NCBI RefSeq assembly: GCF_964019385.1
Contig: NC_088649.1
Location: 18,914,615 to 18,978,614 of the forward strand
Length of the DNA stretch: 64,000 nt
Origin: Sycon ciliatum
Taxonomy: Eukaryota > Porifera > Calcarea > Leucosolenida > Sycettidae
Direction of reading: 5' to 3'
Each line of letters starts with the position of its first letter. Position 1 is the stretch's first letter. Positions 1-10,437 of the stretch are shown here, piece by piece. The position numbers and the translations under genes are program-made. The notes beneath the pieces are model-generated. The model made no database searches. It saw only the letters and a program-made list of their open reading frames with translations, and was not told where the DNA came from.

Positions 1-672
1 GGTGAGGACAAGGTGCAGAAAAAGGATTGACGGCATCAGGGTATCCGTCCTGGGATCCAACTGCAGTTACCCCTGCCCCCAGTGAAGGTAATACTTGCTA
101 CTAATGTGGGTGGCTAAGTCAGAGTGGATCTGATATAAGCGTCCCTAGCACCATTGATTACACAAGAGTTAATCTAGCCAGAAGCAGTCCATGGTTAACA
201 GGTATGTATACTTCAAATAGAAAGTATACGGACCCTGAAACCAACAAAGGTGGCAGATACAACAATACACCTTTAAGCAGCCGAGCCTGTTGGCAACAGA
301 CCCAACACAATCAGGCATAAGTGTACCCACCAACCGAACTAGCTGGCACATACACAGATACACAAACACTTGCCTTTTGACCTTTTGACCATTTTTTATC
401 CCACACAAACATCACACCGCATACTCCGGCATGCACTGGTTGTTACCACGCAGCAGAATGAAAGAAAAGTCAGGAAGAGTCTGAGAAAAAGAAGAAAGAC
501 ATGTGGGACCATAATCTTCGTGAATCGAACCCACCACCTCTCGATTGGAAATCGACTGCACTTAGAACTGCACTATATGAGACACACACGCATGCACACA
601 CATACACTACTACTATTGACAGCTGCCAGAAATGGCCACGCCGCTCCCCAAAGGGAGGTACTGTCAGAGAGG
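1..672. other. Gene-poor stretch, short repeats only
   Basis: No convincing coding sequence. Positions about 10-57 resemble 2527-2580 (both contain a shared CATC..GTCCTGG core), so this is a dispersed repeat. A short CA-rich run lies at about 580-612. A tRNA-like segment is listed separately. Confidence 0.5.
515..590 (-). other. tRNA-like segment, possibly a SINE head
   Basis: On the minus strand there is a B-box-like GGTTCGATTC preceded by a short hairpin whose loop reads TTTCCAA, which would be a Gly (TCC) anticodon loop. The T-stem pairs poorly and I cannot fold a full acceptor stem, so this is more likely a tRNA-derived SINE fragment or a pseudogene than a working tRNA. A similar arrangement sits at 44330-44385. 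Confidence 0.25.
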
Positions 673-960
673 TTAGGGGAGAGGTAGGCAGTGCTTTAAA
701 TGGCGCTCCAGGTCCTGTCGCCTCCGAAATTGGCGTTGATTGCAGACTGGGCAATGATGTTCAAAGTGCTGGCGATCAGTCACTGTAGGGCGATTCGGGC
801 GGGGTCCACAGCGATGGCGCTTGAGGCCAGCAGTAGACTTAAAAGTAGGCTGGTAGGCTGTACATACTGGGACCTCGGCAACAAGATGAGCATCACTAGG
901 CGGTCAGTCGTCACAATTGTCACTCTCTTGGCACTTATGCACTGCGAGCCCACCCCTCAC
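673..960 (-). pseudogene. C-terminal zinc-finger tail of a LINE ORF2, remnant
   Basis: The minus strand encodes three degenerate zinc-finger modules in a row: one ending GGLAVHKCQ (in a frame that runs out of the CA/GT microsatellite), one reading FKSTAGLKRHRC, and one CPVCNQRQFRRRQDLERH followed by C. This series of GGLAVHKC / AGLKRHxC fingers is, from memory, typical of the C-terminal nucleic-acid-binding tail of ORF2 in many marine-invertebrate non-LTR retrotransposons. The frame breaks between the first and second modules. No reverse transcriptase is seen upstream. A host C2H2 zinc-finger gene is the alternative. Confidence 0.4.
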
Positions 961-1037
961 ACATACACACACACACACACACGCACACACATATACACAC
1001 ACACACATGCACACACACACAAGCACAAATACACATA
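958..1037. repeat. (CA)n microsatellite
   Basis: Nearly pure CA/AC run with scattered CG, TA and TG interruptions. It abuts the remnant zinc-finger coding on the left and the TIR element at 1043 on the right. Confidence 0.9.
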
Positions 1038-1042
1038 CATGC

Positions 1043-2309
1043 CAGTGGCGTAGGAAGTCGGGGGGGGGGGGCGCCAGGTTACCCAAACTTTTATTTTATT
1101 TTTTTAGGGCCGAAACTCAGTGAACATGTTTACACGTGCAAGTGAGAAGCATGCAGATCAATCAGTACGAGTCATGCAATCAGCTCGATCGTAGTCAGAG
1201 CTGACCCTGCAGTGGGTTCTGTTGTCATGTACAGTGCTGCTCAGGGAAATCCAACCTCATGAATAAAGTAGCGCAGTGTTCGAGTGCACAGACCAGTATG
1301 TGTAGTGCTAGGGCGGCGTAGTACCCAGCAACGCTATTTTATTCATGAGGTTGGATTTATTTGGCCAGCACTGTACAGTGTACTTGACAGGCGCTAGGCT
1401 CAGAAAGTCTAGACTGGATGAGATCTAGAATACTTCAAGTAGAAGCAAGTGCCACCGGCATGAAGCATGATCGCTAGATCCTCGCTTGGTCGTCTTTGAA
1501 TCGTAGCTGCTAATTTAAAAGGGTTGTTTTCCGTGGGCGGTTCGAAAAGGGAAAGGCGGCAGTACTTTGCTTCAGTCAGAGTCAGTTCTTCTCATTGCTA
1601 TATCACAGCTTTCTGGATAAAACCACTCTCCAGAAGAAGTTTTTGAGACTTACTTCAAGACTTACTGTTACTTATCGGAGAGAAAGGTATGACTGATCAG
1701 TGGTCATACATTTCAACATGTTCATGGAGAAACTGAGCCCGAGGCTTGCACCTATCATTCAATGACCTCTAGACGATTAACTTTTACCAGGGTCACATTA
1801 GTCATCTACACTATCGTGGAAAATTCGTTATGAACGGAACATGCTACTCCTAGTCGCAGGGTGATGAGTCCAGGGTTCTTGTTTGTAATAGCTGAAAATC
1901 GGGGGGGGGGGTTCTTAAACGCAAAATTATTCCACTGTCCTTACCAGTAAGTTTTGCTCTATGGTTGCCTCTAATTAACCATTACGGATACATTTCACCT
2001 TCAGATAAATTTCTCCTTGGACATTGACCAGGCTGTCAGTCAGAGCTACTTATCCAGTGGTCGCTGCATGCAATCTCTTGTATTCAACATACATGCACAG
2101 GACTTTCATTCTTCTTGTCCAGATTCGAGTACTACTACTAGGTTTTCACATGTCCAGTGATGGAGAGTGAAATACTTGAACAATTACAACTTTCCGTAGA
2201 AGGATTACCGCCACGGTACAACCACACCAGTATATGAGCAGGTCAGTGCCTAGAAGTCCCCCTTCCCCCCCCCCCCCCTCCGAAACTAAAACATCTTCCT
2301 ACGCCACTG
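1043..2309. mobile_element. TIR transposon, CAGTGGCGTAGGAAG ends, non-autonomous
   Basis: The left end reads CAGTGGCGTAGGAAG and the right end is its exact reverse complement, each followed inwards by a G or C homopolymer. The 5-bp sequence CATGC stands immediately outside both ends (1038-1042 and 2310-2314) and is the likely target duplication. The 1.27 kb body has no transposase ORF. It contains a smaller MITE at 1232-1373. Superfamily is uncertain; the 5-bp duplication does not decide it. Confidence 0.6.
1232..1373. mobile_element. Tc1/mariner-type MITE (142 bp)
   Basis: The ends are near-perfect inverted repeats of about 40 bp starting CAGTGCTG and containing ATCCAACCTCATGAATAAA. TA dinucleotides flank both ends (1230-1231, 1374-1375), as expected of Tc1/mariner target duplication. 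No coding capacity. It is nested in the larger TIR element, so it inserted later. Confidence 0.75.
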
Positions 2310-2975
2310 CATGCACACACATGTATACACTTCTCGCACTTGTTCACTTCTGAAAACTTGGGTTTCCTCGAGGGAGGGCAGAGAATTTCAAAAGGAATCT
2401 TGGAAAGGTGATTCAATTGGCTTGTGAACCGCCCAACACCTGAAACCCTCTAAAATGTCCAAACTCCGCGTGGATTTGAAAATAATCTCACTTTTGGGCT
2501 CATCCCACCTTTATAAGTGGGTAGGAAGAAGGTTCAGAAAGCAGATTGGCAGCGCCAGGGCATCGTCCTGGAATTTAACTTTTTTATTACGGGAAACCAC
2601 GAACCTCGAGAACAGAATACTGCATGATAGAGGTGGTTACAGATGCAACTGTGAGCATTTGTAGAGGCTTCAGCTGCCTCTTACTTCAATTAATACATGT
2701 ATGTGTTCTCAGACCACTGGTATTAAGACACACCCAACTTGGCAAGCACACCAGAATTTTTATGCATAGCAGTTATCTGGCACATATGGACACAAAGAAG
2801 GGATGAAAACGGGAAAGGAGGGAGAAAAGTGGCATTGTTCCTAATCCTTTATAAAAGGAGTCACGCCAAAATTACTTGATATTGAAATACATCAGGAAAG
2901 ATTGAAAGGCTGAAGAATGTCGAGGTGATGACTCAGCGTGGCTGTGAGAAGGAACGGACTCGATACTACACTAAA
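2310..2975. other. No gene seen
   Basis: Contains the dispersed-repeat copy at 2527-2580 and short CA-rich sequence at 2310-2335. No ORF here resembles a protein I know. Confidence 0.5.
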
Positions 2976-3431
2976 TTAATGGCAAGTGGCAGAATCGGTA
3001 CACTACTATGTTGTCTTCGGAGACTGGTTGATGAACATTTCTGAGCCAAAGAAATCGGGTGACGTCTCGATCAGGCATCGTCAGCCCAACTTGCAAAATG
3101 CCTTCTCTACATCACTGGTTATGCCTATCGGTTTCAGATGAAATCTGACCAGAATTCCACACAGATCTGGTAGCGAGCTTTGCCCACTTTCGAGGCAATC
3201 ATTCAGGCTGTGGTTGTTGGGTTTCGTCTTGGCTGACGCATCATAAACAACTCGAATCTTCGTTCTCGTGTTGTCAGGCTTCACTACGCAGTGGTGTGGA
3301 ATGTTGTGTTTCAAGGCGTCAGCGTTCTCCTTCATGTTGACTGTCTCGGTGATGCCACTGTTGAGTTGTCGTTGTATGGTGTCGTTGTATTTGTCGAGGA
3401 TTTCTGGGGTCTTGGACAGACGCAACACAAG
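2976..3431 (-). pseudogene. BEL/Pao reverse transcriptase, N-terminal part
   Basis: Minus-strand coding resembles the start of a BEL/Pao RT: a motif KYNDTIQRQLNSGI, then IRVVYDASAK, NDCL, LPDLCGILVRF and DVEKAF. After a one-base frameshift near 3085 the similarity continues (RDVTRFLW, IVVYRFCHLPL) to about 2976, where it stops, so the palm with the catalytic aspartates is missing. It is the downstream half of the gene at 5225-6297, from which it is separated by the LTR element 3432-5224. The reading frame lines up across the insertion when one copy of the target duplication is discounted. Confidence 0.8.
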
Positions 3432-3794
3432 TGTTGTGACACGACAAGTTCTCAAGAGTGAAAGGCCTTCTCGCTTGTGACATTGTGTTCGTTCCAATGT
3501 AGTTGTATCCCGACTCCGCCGTACCGCTGATGTTTACGACATAGTATACGCTACCTGCGCTATGTGCGGTTTGCTGTGTGCGCTGTAGTTGTATGTTGTA
3601 TGTGTATGCTTTTCTCATATACCCTGTCATTTTCATGCTATATAACTACCTGGTGGTTTTAGTGTTAGTTATTCATTCATTGCTCATTGTTATTAGTCGA
3701 TGGAAGTGAAATATACTGTTGAGAATAAATAGTTGTCCTCGTGCCGTGTGGTCGTTCGTTCCTGACACTTTAGAGAACAAGAGGGTTCACAACA
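3432..3794 (+). repeat. 5' LTR of copy 1
   Basis: 363 bp, starts TGTTGTGA and ends TTCACAACA. Contains AATAAA at about 3724. Closely matches 4856-5224 and, inverted, 18451-18800 and 17259-17561. Confidence 0.9.
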
Positions 3795-3825
3795 TTTGGC
3801 GACCACGCCAGGATACGAAGCGAGC

Positions 3826-4809
3826 ATGGCACAGGAACTATGGATCATTGAAGCCAGCATTATCGCTAGCGGAATTCGGTATGGATTTGAAGGCGATAGG
3901 TTGAGAGAATACGTGGAGAAGAGGCTCCAACAGAGGGAGAAATTTGAAGAGCGCAGTGCTAGACGCCAAGAGGGTGCGCTCCGCACAGAGTTTGACGAAA
4001 AGCTCAAGAAGATGAACGAGCGCATCACCAGCAGTCAATCTGAGGGAGCAAAGCGAGATTTGCTTGCCTTACGCGAAAGGACGCCGGACAAGGCGTGGAA
4101 AACTTTGCTTACAGACAAGCAGCGGTCAGAGGAGTATTCGAAGCCAGTGGGAGGATCAGATTCAAGGCCCACCGGGTCGGTGCAGTGCATGGCGACATCG
4201 GTCGGAGACGCTCAGAAGCAGCTGGAGTCTCGGCCGAAGGACGTAGAAGTGCAAGACGTAGAAGCGCAAGACGTAGAAGCGCAAGACGTAGAAGTGCAAG
4301 ACGTAAAAGAGCAAGACGTAGAGGCGCAAGACGTAGAGGCGCAAGACGTAGAGGCACAAGACGTAGAGGCGCAAGACGAAGAGGCGCAAGACGAAGAGGT
4401 GCAAGACGTAGAAGCGAAAGACGTAGAAGCACAAGGCGTAGAAGCTAAGGAAATGAGAAGGGCGATACTGGTTAGCACGGAAGAAGTTAGCACGGAAAAA
4501 GTGAGCAGCGAGACTGTGTGGAACATGGAGATTAGATGTATGTTATCCGGTCCAGCGTCCGCCCCACGACGCATTGGCCCAGTGACCGTGTCATGTGTGA
4601 CAGCCAAGATCTGCAAGCTTATCGGTTGTGTGTTGTCTGGTCCTTCGTCCGCCCCATGTCGAAGTGGATCGGCGACAGTGTCGTGTGCGACAGCCCACAG
4701 CGGCAAGCTTCGCGAATTCGAGTTGGCCGAAGTGGTGGGCATTAGTAATATTCCACTATGGCCACCACCGCAGCAGCAGATGACGCATAGTAAGCCCCAA
4801 ATAGTTTGA
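3826..4809 (+). CDS. Repeat-rich ORF of the non-autonomous LTR element (gag start fused to pol tail)
   Basis: Encodes 327 residues from the ATG at 3826, 30 bases inside the interior. Residues 1-100 are highly charged and predicted coiled coil (KFEERSARRQE, KLKKMNERI). Residues about 138-212 are a pentapeptide array (DVEAQ and variants, about 15 copies, encoded by a 15-bp repeat). Two copies of a 28-residue unit with LSGPxSAPxR and VTVSC/ATVSC follow. The end reads PLWPPPQQQ. In the second copy of the element the same tail continues into TRSGRVVRSP, which resembles the extreme C-terminus of Gypsy pol polyproteins. I infer a deletion derivative that kept the start of gag and the end of pol. The function of the protein is unknown; it may only be needed for packaging in cis. 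Confidence 0.65.
   Translation: MAQELWIIEASIIASGIRYGFEGDRLREYVEKRLQQREKFEERSARRQEGALRTEFDEKLKKMNERITSSQSEGAKRDLLALRERTPDKAWKTLLTDKQRSEEYSKPVGGSDSRPTGSVQCMATSVGDAQKQLESRPKDVEVQDVEAQDVEAQDVEVQDVKEQDVEAQDVEAQDVEAQDVEAQDEEAQDEEVQDVEAKDVEAQGVEAKEMRRAILVSTEEVSTEKVSSETVWNMEIRCMLSGPASAPRRIGPVTVSCVTAKICKLIGCVLSGPSSAPCRSGSATVSCATAHSGKLREFELAEVVGISNIPLWPPPQQQMTHSKPQIV
4227..4446 (+). repeat. 15-bp minisatellite within the ORF
   Basis: About fifteen tandem units of the type GACGTAGAAGCGCAA, in phase with the ORF so that each unit gives five residues. Variation among units is mostly GTA/GAA and GCG/GTG. Confidence 0.9.
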
Positions 4810-4855
4810 CTTGTGAGTTGTTGTACGGCGGTGAGAAGCCCTTTGGTGGGGAGAA

Positions 4856-5224
4856 TGTTGTGAAACGACAAGTTCTCGAGAGTGAAAGGCCTTCTCGCTT
4901 GTGACATTGTGTTCGTTCTAATGTAGTTGTATCCCGACTCCGCCGTACCGCTGATGTTTACGACGTAGTATACGCTACATGCGCTATGTGTGGTTTGCTG
5001 AGTGCGCTGTAGTTGTATGTTGTATTTGTATGCCTTTCTCATATACCCTGTCATTTTCATGCTATATAACTACCTGGTCGTTTTATCGTTAGTTATTCAT
5101 TCATTCATTGTTCAATGTTATTAGTCGATGGAAGTGAAATATACTGTTGAGAATAAATAGTTGTCCTCGTGCCGTGTGAGGTCGTTCGTTCCTGACACTT
5201 TAGAGAACCAGAGGGTTCACAAGA
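4856..5224 (+). repeat. 3' LTR of copy 1
   Basis: 369 bp, begins TGTTGTGA directly after the polypurine tract and ends TTCACAAGA, one base different from the 5' LTR end. Small indels relative to the 5' LTR (an extra ATTC unit near 5100) show some divergence since insertion. Confidence 0.9.
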
Positions 5225-6297
5225 ACAAGCGAGCGGAGCCGGCCAGTTGCCAGCTCGCAATTCTCTAGTAGAGATGTGTCAGTCGCACTATCTTTCCACG
5301 GCCATTCAACGCTATATCGCCAGTTGACAAACTTCACTGTCTCATCGAACGACTGCAACACTGCGTCTTCAGGCTGCAGAGTGCTGGTGATGCTGGTAAT
5401 ACCGATTTCTTCAAGGGACCAGAACATCTTCAAGTCGAAGTAGTCATGCTTGTATACGTCCGCTGCAGTCAGCATCATGGTGTCGACTTGGGGTAGATCT
5501 GCGTGGTAACCCGACCTGTCGGAACGAATCCAAACTTGGTGTCCAGAAGAACTAGGCCATCCGAGAATCGGACATGGTCGTTTCCAATGATATCGTAGAA
5601 GTCGTCACTAACAATGAGCATGTCTATTGTCACGACTTCTGGGCGATCAGCAATGGGTTCTGCTAAGACTATTCGCTGCAGGCTGGGGTGTTTCCTCATA
5701 CCGATTGGCAGGCGCCTCATCGTAGAACTGATGTTCGGGGTGATGTTTGCTGTAATGGGGACGCTACCGCCATCGATGGTCTTCACTTGGATTTGGATCC
5801 GTTTCAAGACCTTGGTCTCCCTCTTCATTGAACCAAACGTAGCGATCGACAGGGCATCTTCACCATTGACGTCGGCATTCAAGGTGTTCTGCGTCCCCTC
5901 GCTGATAAAGGACCGTGTAGAGTCGGTGTCGAAAAACAGTCGCACTCGGCAAGACTGCTTACTGTCGTTATCTGTGAGGTCAGCTAAAGCCATCTGCATA
6001 AGCACCGCCGATTGGTCTGTGTCACTCACTGTGTGAATATCCATTGGCTCAGGCTGTCAAATTTGCAATCAGCAAGTGTTGCTGTTTCGGACCGTGTGTT
6101 TGCAGATCTTGATTGAAATGGTTTCGCATCTCCATTCAGTGCGTTTGTGCTTTTGCCTCCAAATTTCTCCGGGCACAAGGATCTGTGGTGAGTGTCGCGT
6201 TGACAGTGATAGCATGGTCGAGGATTGTGGCAATTTCGTGATTGTACACTGAAGACTTTCTACCGCTACACCTAAGCACAACACCAACACTCTCACC
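5225..6297 (-). pseudogene. BEL/Pao gag end and aspartic protease (DUF1758-like)
   Basis: On the minus strand from about 6297 there is a frameshifted zinc-knuckle region (CYHCQRDTHHRSLC), then an open stretch 6044-5475 with a retropepsin-like core: FFDTDSTRSFI replaces the usual FDTGSxxSFI, followed by GNDHVRF and LLDTKFGFVPTG. Then 5478-5200 gives the linker to RT (MFWSLEEIGI, RYSVEWPWK, GRLRSLV) typical of BEL/Pao polyproteins. The Gly of the catalytic DTG is Asp here, and there are several frameshifts, so it is dead. It ends at the ACAAG duplication of the LTR element; the RT continues at 3431. Confidence 0.8.
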
Positions 6298-6300
6298 GGC

Positions 6301-6452
6301 TGTAACCGGTCAGGACTAAATTATAGGAGAAGAGAGCGATTTCAAGCATTACAGAGGATAATGAAGGATAAAACACGAGAAGGCTGCAGTGGGAGACGGT
6401 GCGAGGGTGAAGCAGTGAGAGATAGCACAGGAGAGGGGAGCAAACTGTCACA
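6301..6452 (-). repeat. Probable 3' LTR of Gypsy element 1
   Basis: On the minus strand a purine tract (TTTGGAGGGGAATAG, 6453-6467) is followed by TGTGACAG, and 152 bases later the sequence ends GGTTACA. This is the layout of a 3' LTR for the Gypsy pol at 6732-9891. No partner LTR was found upstream near 12.9-13.4 kb, so the call rests on position and end motifs only. Confidence 0.45.
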
Positions 6453-6731
6453 CTATTCCCCTCCAAAGGGTTCGAGGAATCTGCAATGTTAATTCAATAA
6501 ACGAATTGATCTAATCAAAAATAAATAAAAAATTATCGAAACTAAATTGATAACACAAGGAACCCAAGGGGTTTAATTAATCCAATGATGCCATGGGATT
6601 CAATACCACGTCATACAAGAACACAAGCAGCAACAGCAACGGATATGAAGGCAATCTAATGCTTGTGCAGCCATGCCTGCAGCGTGCGGCATAAGCATAA
6701 GAATAAGCAGCTTCAAATGATTCGTACAATA

Positions 6732-9700
6732 TCATGAGCTTGCCATGAACGCCTGTTTATACAGCTTAAGAGGAATGGGATCCTGTCCAGCCTCGTTCCG
6801 AAGAAACCTCTCCGGCTCCCAGGTAGCGTCGGTGTAACCCTTCCACCTCACCAAGAACTGCATTTTCCCTCTTGGGGACGGGTGCGACAGGATCTCTTCA
6901 ACAATAATTATAGCGATCAAAACCTTCCAGGTCAGGGACCGGCGGGGGCGCCGTCTCGATTCGGCCCGGGATCTGGTTCGTATGATACTGCTTCAGGGCA
7001 GTTACGTTGAACACAGGATGAACGTTCACTGTGCGTGGCAATTGAAGACGGAAAGCATTTGGTGCAACTTGCTGGGTAATCGTGAACGGACCGTACCACT
7101 TGAGGCGCAGTTTGTGTGACTGGCGGTCCCTGGCTTCCGCGGTCAGCAAGAAGTCACGCTGAACAAGGACCTCATTTCCCACCTTGAAGTCGTCCCGTGA
7201 TCGACCACGGTCAGCGTATAGAGCTTGACATGCCTGGGCTGCAGTCAAGTTATCCCGGGCTACCTCAACTGCTTCAAGTCTCGTCTGTAGCCACGGTGAA
7301 CCCTCTGGTCCGGGTGCAGATTATAGGGAGGCAGGGTTGAGAAGCTGTGACGGCGTTAAGGGATGCTGCCTGTGATTCAAGAAGAAGGGAGTTTCATCCG
7401 TTCTAACTTGGCTTGAATCGTTGATCACAAACTCACATAGGGGTAAGAGCTGGTCCAAGTTGTCTTGACGGAGGTTCACAAATGAACGGAGGGCGTCCTC
7501 CACAATCCTGTCCATCCGCTCGACTTGGCTCGACCGTACCATGTGTAGCGTTCGTGTAAGGTGTCCTCCGCGGAGGTGCTCAAACGCTTAATAATGGGCG
7601 AGAGGTCGGCATCACGTGAATGCCTGTCAGCAATAGCCTGCGCCAGCTCAGGACATCCAAGGCGAACTCGAGTGCATACATTTGACAGTCATCATAGTCG
7701 GGTCTTCAGGACAGAGGGTCGGCTACATTTTGTCTTGCCGGGCTGGTGATGAACGGTAAAGTCGTAGTCCGCGAGGAACTCCACCCAACGAGCCTCACGC
7801 CGTGTAATACTGGGTTTTTGTCAGTAAATAGATGACACCCATGTTATCCGTATATAGGTCAAAATGCTTGAACAGATACAGAGGCCAAGTCTGGAGTGCA
7901 TAGATGACCGCTACTGACGCTGTGTAGTTCTTTTCAGCTGGGTGGAGTTTGCGGCTGGCATATGCCACCGGGTACCATGTCTCATTGGCCTTGTCGTCGC
8001 TGGTTCGCTGTAGAAGGACGCCTGCAACTGCAAAATCACTGGCATCTGTGTCCACACGGAAAGGCAGGTCAATATTCGCCAGTTGAAGAACTGGAGCTTG
8101 GAGCAGAGCGGACTTCAGCTGCTCGAAAGCACCCTGTCGTGCTTCATTCCACTCGAAACGTGCATTTCTGCCTGTTATTTCTTCTAAGGGACGGCATATA
8201 GCGGAATAGTGGTCGATGAAATGTCAGAAGTAGTTCGCGAAGCCCAGGAACTTCCGAACATCGCTCACGGACCGGGGAACTGGCCAGTCCACCACCACCT
8301 TGAGTTTCTCAGGATCAGGAGCGATTGAGGAACCACTGACACGGTGACCCAGGAATAGCAGTTCCGTGGCGCCAAATTCGCATTTTGACGGTTTGCAGTA
8401 GAGCTGGTTCTCCTTGAGGGCCTCCAGCACAATTTGAACATTTTTCAAGTGTTCTTCCCAGGTTCTACTGAAAATCAGGATGTCGTCCAAGAATACGACT
8501 ACGAACTTCCGCAGGTATGGTATCAGGATGTGGTTCATCATAGTCTGAAAGGTGGCTGGCGCGTTGGTCAAGCCAAATCACATGACACGAAATTGGAAAT
8601 GGCCGAATGGTGTGTTTATCGCGGTTTTGGCCACATCCGAGTCCTGGGTGTGCACCTGGTTGTAGCCAGAATGCAGGTCGAGTTTAAAGAAGTGGCTACA
8701 GCCCTGGACTGCATCAAATAAGCCATCTGCGTTTGGCATGCACACGCTGTTCTTGATGGTGATCTTGTTTAGTTAACGCCAATCGCAGACCATTCGAAGG
8801 CAGCCATCAGATTTCTTTGCAAAGAATACGGGTGCACCAAACGGGGACTTGCTAGGTTCAATGAAGCCTCTCTCCAGCAGTGTGGTGAGCTGCTTCTGGA
8901 GTACATGTAGCTCTGGTTTGGGCAACCGGTACGGAGGTCGTGATGGTGGAGTAGCACCTGCTTGTACCTCAATTTCATGGTCCACATCACGCCTTGGTGG
9001 AAGGTGCTGGGGTAGCTGGTCTGGGAGCAGGTCCTTTTAGCGGCCCAGCAGCTCGTCGAGTTCGTGCCGCCGTTCACCCTTGACATCAACGGTCGGGCTT
9101 GCGTGCATTCCGTCGATAGGGGACACCCACGCCAGTATGCCTTTGCCACCTCGCCCGAGCTCACGGCTTGCCTGTCCGCCCGAGATGAACATGCTCTCGA
9201 CCAGGGTGGGACAGTGTTGATCCAGTGGTACACTTGCCGCTGCTGTGATCGGTGATGACGATGAGGAAAGCTTGATCTCGTTTGTGAGTCAATCTATGCA
9301 CGGGTTGTAACGAGTTAGTCCTGGTTGGCCCAGAATTGAGTCGTAGCGGTGTAGCGGGAATATTGTGAAGCTCTGTCTTTCTCCGTGGAAGTCGAATGTG
9401 ATCTTCAGATAACTTGTCTTGCAAAGCGGACGTTTCGACATGGAACCATCAGCCAATGTAACATGAAGGGTATCCGATGTCTGAACTGGCTTGATGTTGT
9501 GGTTGCGGGCAAACTGTTCAGACAGGAAGTCGTGTGTCGATCCCGAGTCTATCAGGAAGGTCGCTTGGTGGCCGTTGATCAACCCTTCGATGCGAAGAAG
9601 GTCATGGTCTTTATTTCTCGTACCGTTCGTAATCTCGGACACTTGACTTGACTCGACGTGACATGCCGGGGTGTAGGAATCCCTTGTCTCCTGATCTTCT

Positions 9701-9891
9701 GGCTCTCCTGACACTGGGTCGTACTCCAGGTCGGGCAGTTCCTCCACCTGCAGCGATGTGAACCAGTTGGCGGTAGGTAGAGGCACTTGCTTCTCCGTCA
9801 GTAGGTTCGCGGTCCTCCCTACTGACGGCCGCCATTTGGGGTTTGGGTGCATTCCCTTGACCTGTGTCTGGTCTGGCGGCAGGCAAAGCAC
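6732..9891 (-). pseudogene. Gypsy element 1 pol: protease, RT, RNase H, integrase end, chromodomain
   Basis: In minus-strand order: retropepsin (LIDSGSTHDFLSEQF, 9891-9289); RT start (IEPSKSPFGAPVFFAKK, 8985-8773); RT palm with FVVVFLDDILIFSR (8571-8224, intact LDD motif); RNase H (DTDASDFAVAGVLLQR, 8055-7795); integrase C-terminal half (7542-6898, including HPVFNVTALKQYH); and a chromodomain (FLVRWKGYTDATWEPE, 6920-6732). At least five stops or frameshifts separate these blocks. The integrase zinc finger and most of the catalytic core are missing between about 7790 and 7550. The chromodomain places it among chromodomain-bearing Ty3/Gypsy elements, whose integrases target chromatin. Confidence 0.9.
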
Positions 9892-10138
9892 CGGTTCTCC
9901 TCCATTAGCCGCGTTCTGTCTTCAGGGGTAAGCCTCCGCGGCCGAACACCATTTCTGCCGTACAGCGTGTTCGTTGTTCTCTGTCGGCGAGCAGGCGCAA
10001 AGGCAGGCTCACGCCGCTCCCCTGCAGTTAGGGTGCTCGCCCTTGCGGCCCGGATGGCCACCAACAGGTTACAGGGGTGTTGTGCCAACGCAGAATGTCG
10101 AACCTCGTCCTTGAGGCCATGGACAAACAGAAGTGCCT
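9819..10138 (-). pseudogene. Gypsy element 1 gag, C-terminal part with zinc knuckle
   Basis: Minus-strand coding reads KALLFVHGLKDEVRHSAL at the insertion border, then a basic linker and a CCHC knuckle CFACRQTRHRSREC (one Gly replaced). This is the typical end of a Gypsy gag, immediately before the protease. The N-terminal part of the same gag lies at 12559-12898, on the far side of the Penelope-like element. Confidence 0.8.
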
Positions 10139-10145
10139 TTGTATG

Positions 10146-10437
10146 TCTTAATGAAGTGATACCCCCGACACAAACTGCACAAACAAGTGTGACATTCTTT
10201 GAAAGTTTACTTTTGGCTGACCGGTTTCACTACTAGGTGTAGATCATCAGAGTGAAGAGTAAAGTCGAACGAAACACAATTTTATGCTCTTCTTCTTAAT
10301 GAAGTGATACCCCCGACACAAACTGCACAAACAAGTGTGACATTCTTTGAAAGTTTACTTTTGGCTGACCGGTTTCACTACTAGGTGTAGATCATCAGAG
10401 TGACGAGTAAAGTCGAACGAAACACAATTTTATGCTC
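10146..10437. repeat. Tandem 144-bp pLTR-like repeat, two copies
   Basis: 10146-10289 and 10294-10437 are almost identical (148-bp offset, one clear mismatch). Both contain ACAAACTGCACAAACAAG and end ACACAATTTTATGCTC. No further copy was seen at the 5' side of the element. Confidence 0.9.

Larger units (their letters stand above)
3432..5224 (+). mobile_element. Non-autonomous LTR retrotransposon (copy 1), complete
   Basis: Two direct LTRs (3432-3794 and 4856-5224) enclose a 1.06 kb interior with one ORF. The interior opens with a primer-binding-site-like TTTGGCGACCACGCC at 3795 and closes with a polypurine tract GGTGGGGAGAA (4845-4855). The 5-bp sequence ACAAG flanks the element on both sides (3427-3431, 5225-5229), a standard retroviral-type target duplication. 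There is no protease, RT or integrase, so it must be mobilised in trans. It sits inside a BEL/Pao RT gene. Confidence 0.9.

Noticed and set aside
904-1123. Small ORFs of His/Thr or Cys/Val repeats
   Set aside because: Direct translations of the CA microsatellite.
4109-4448. Long Leu-rich (minus) and Arg-rich (plus) frames over the 15-bp array
   Set aside because: They are alternative-frame readings of the same minisatellite; only the plus frame 3826-4809 has the coding context.
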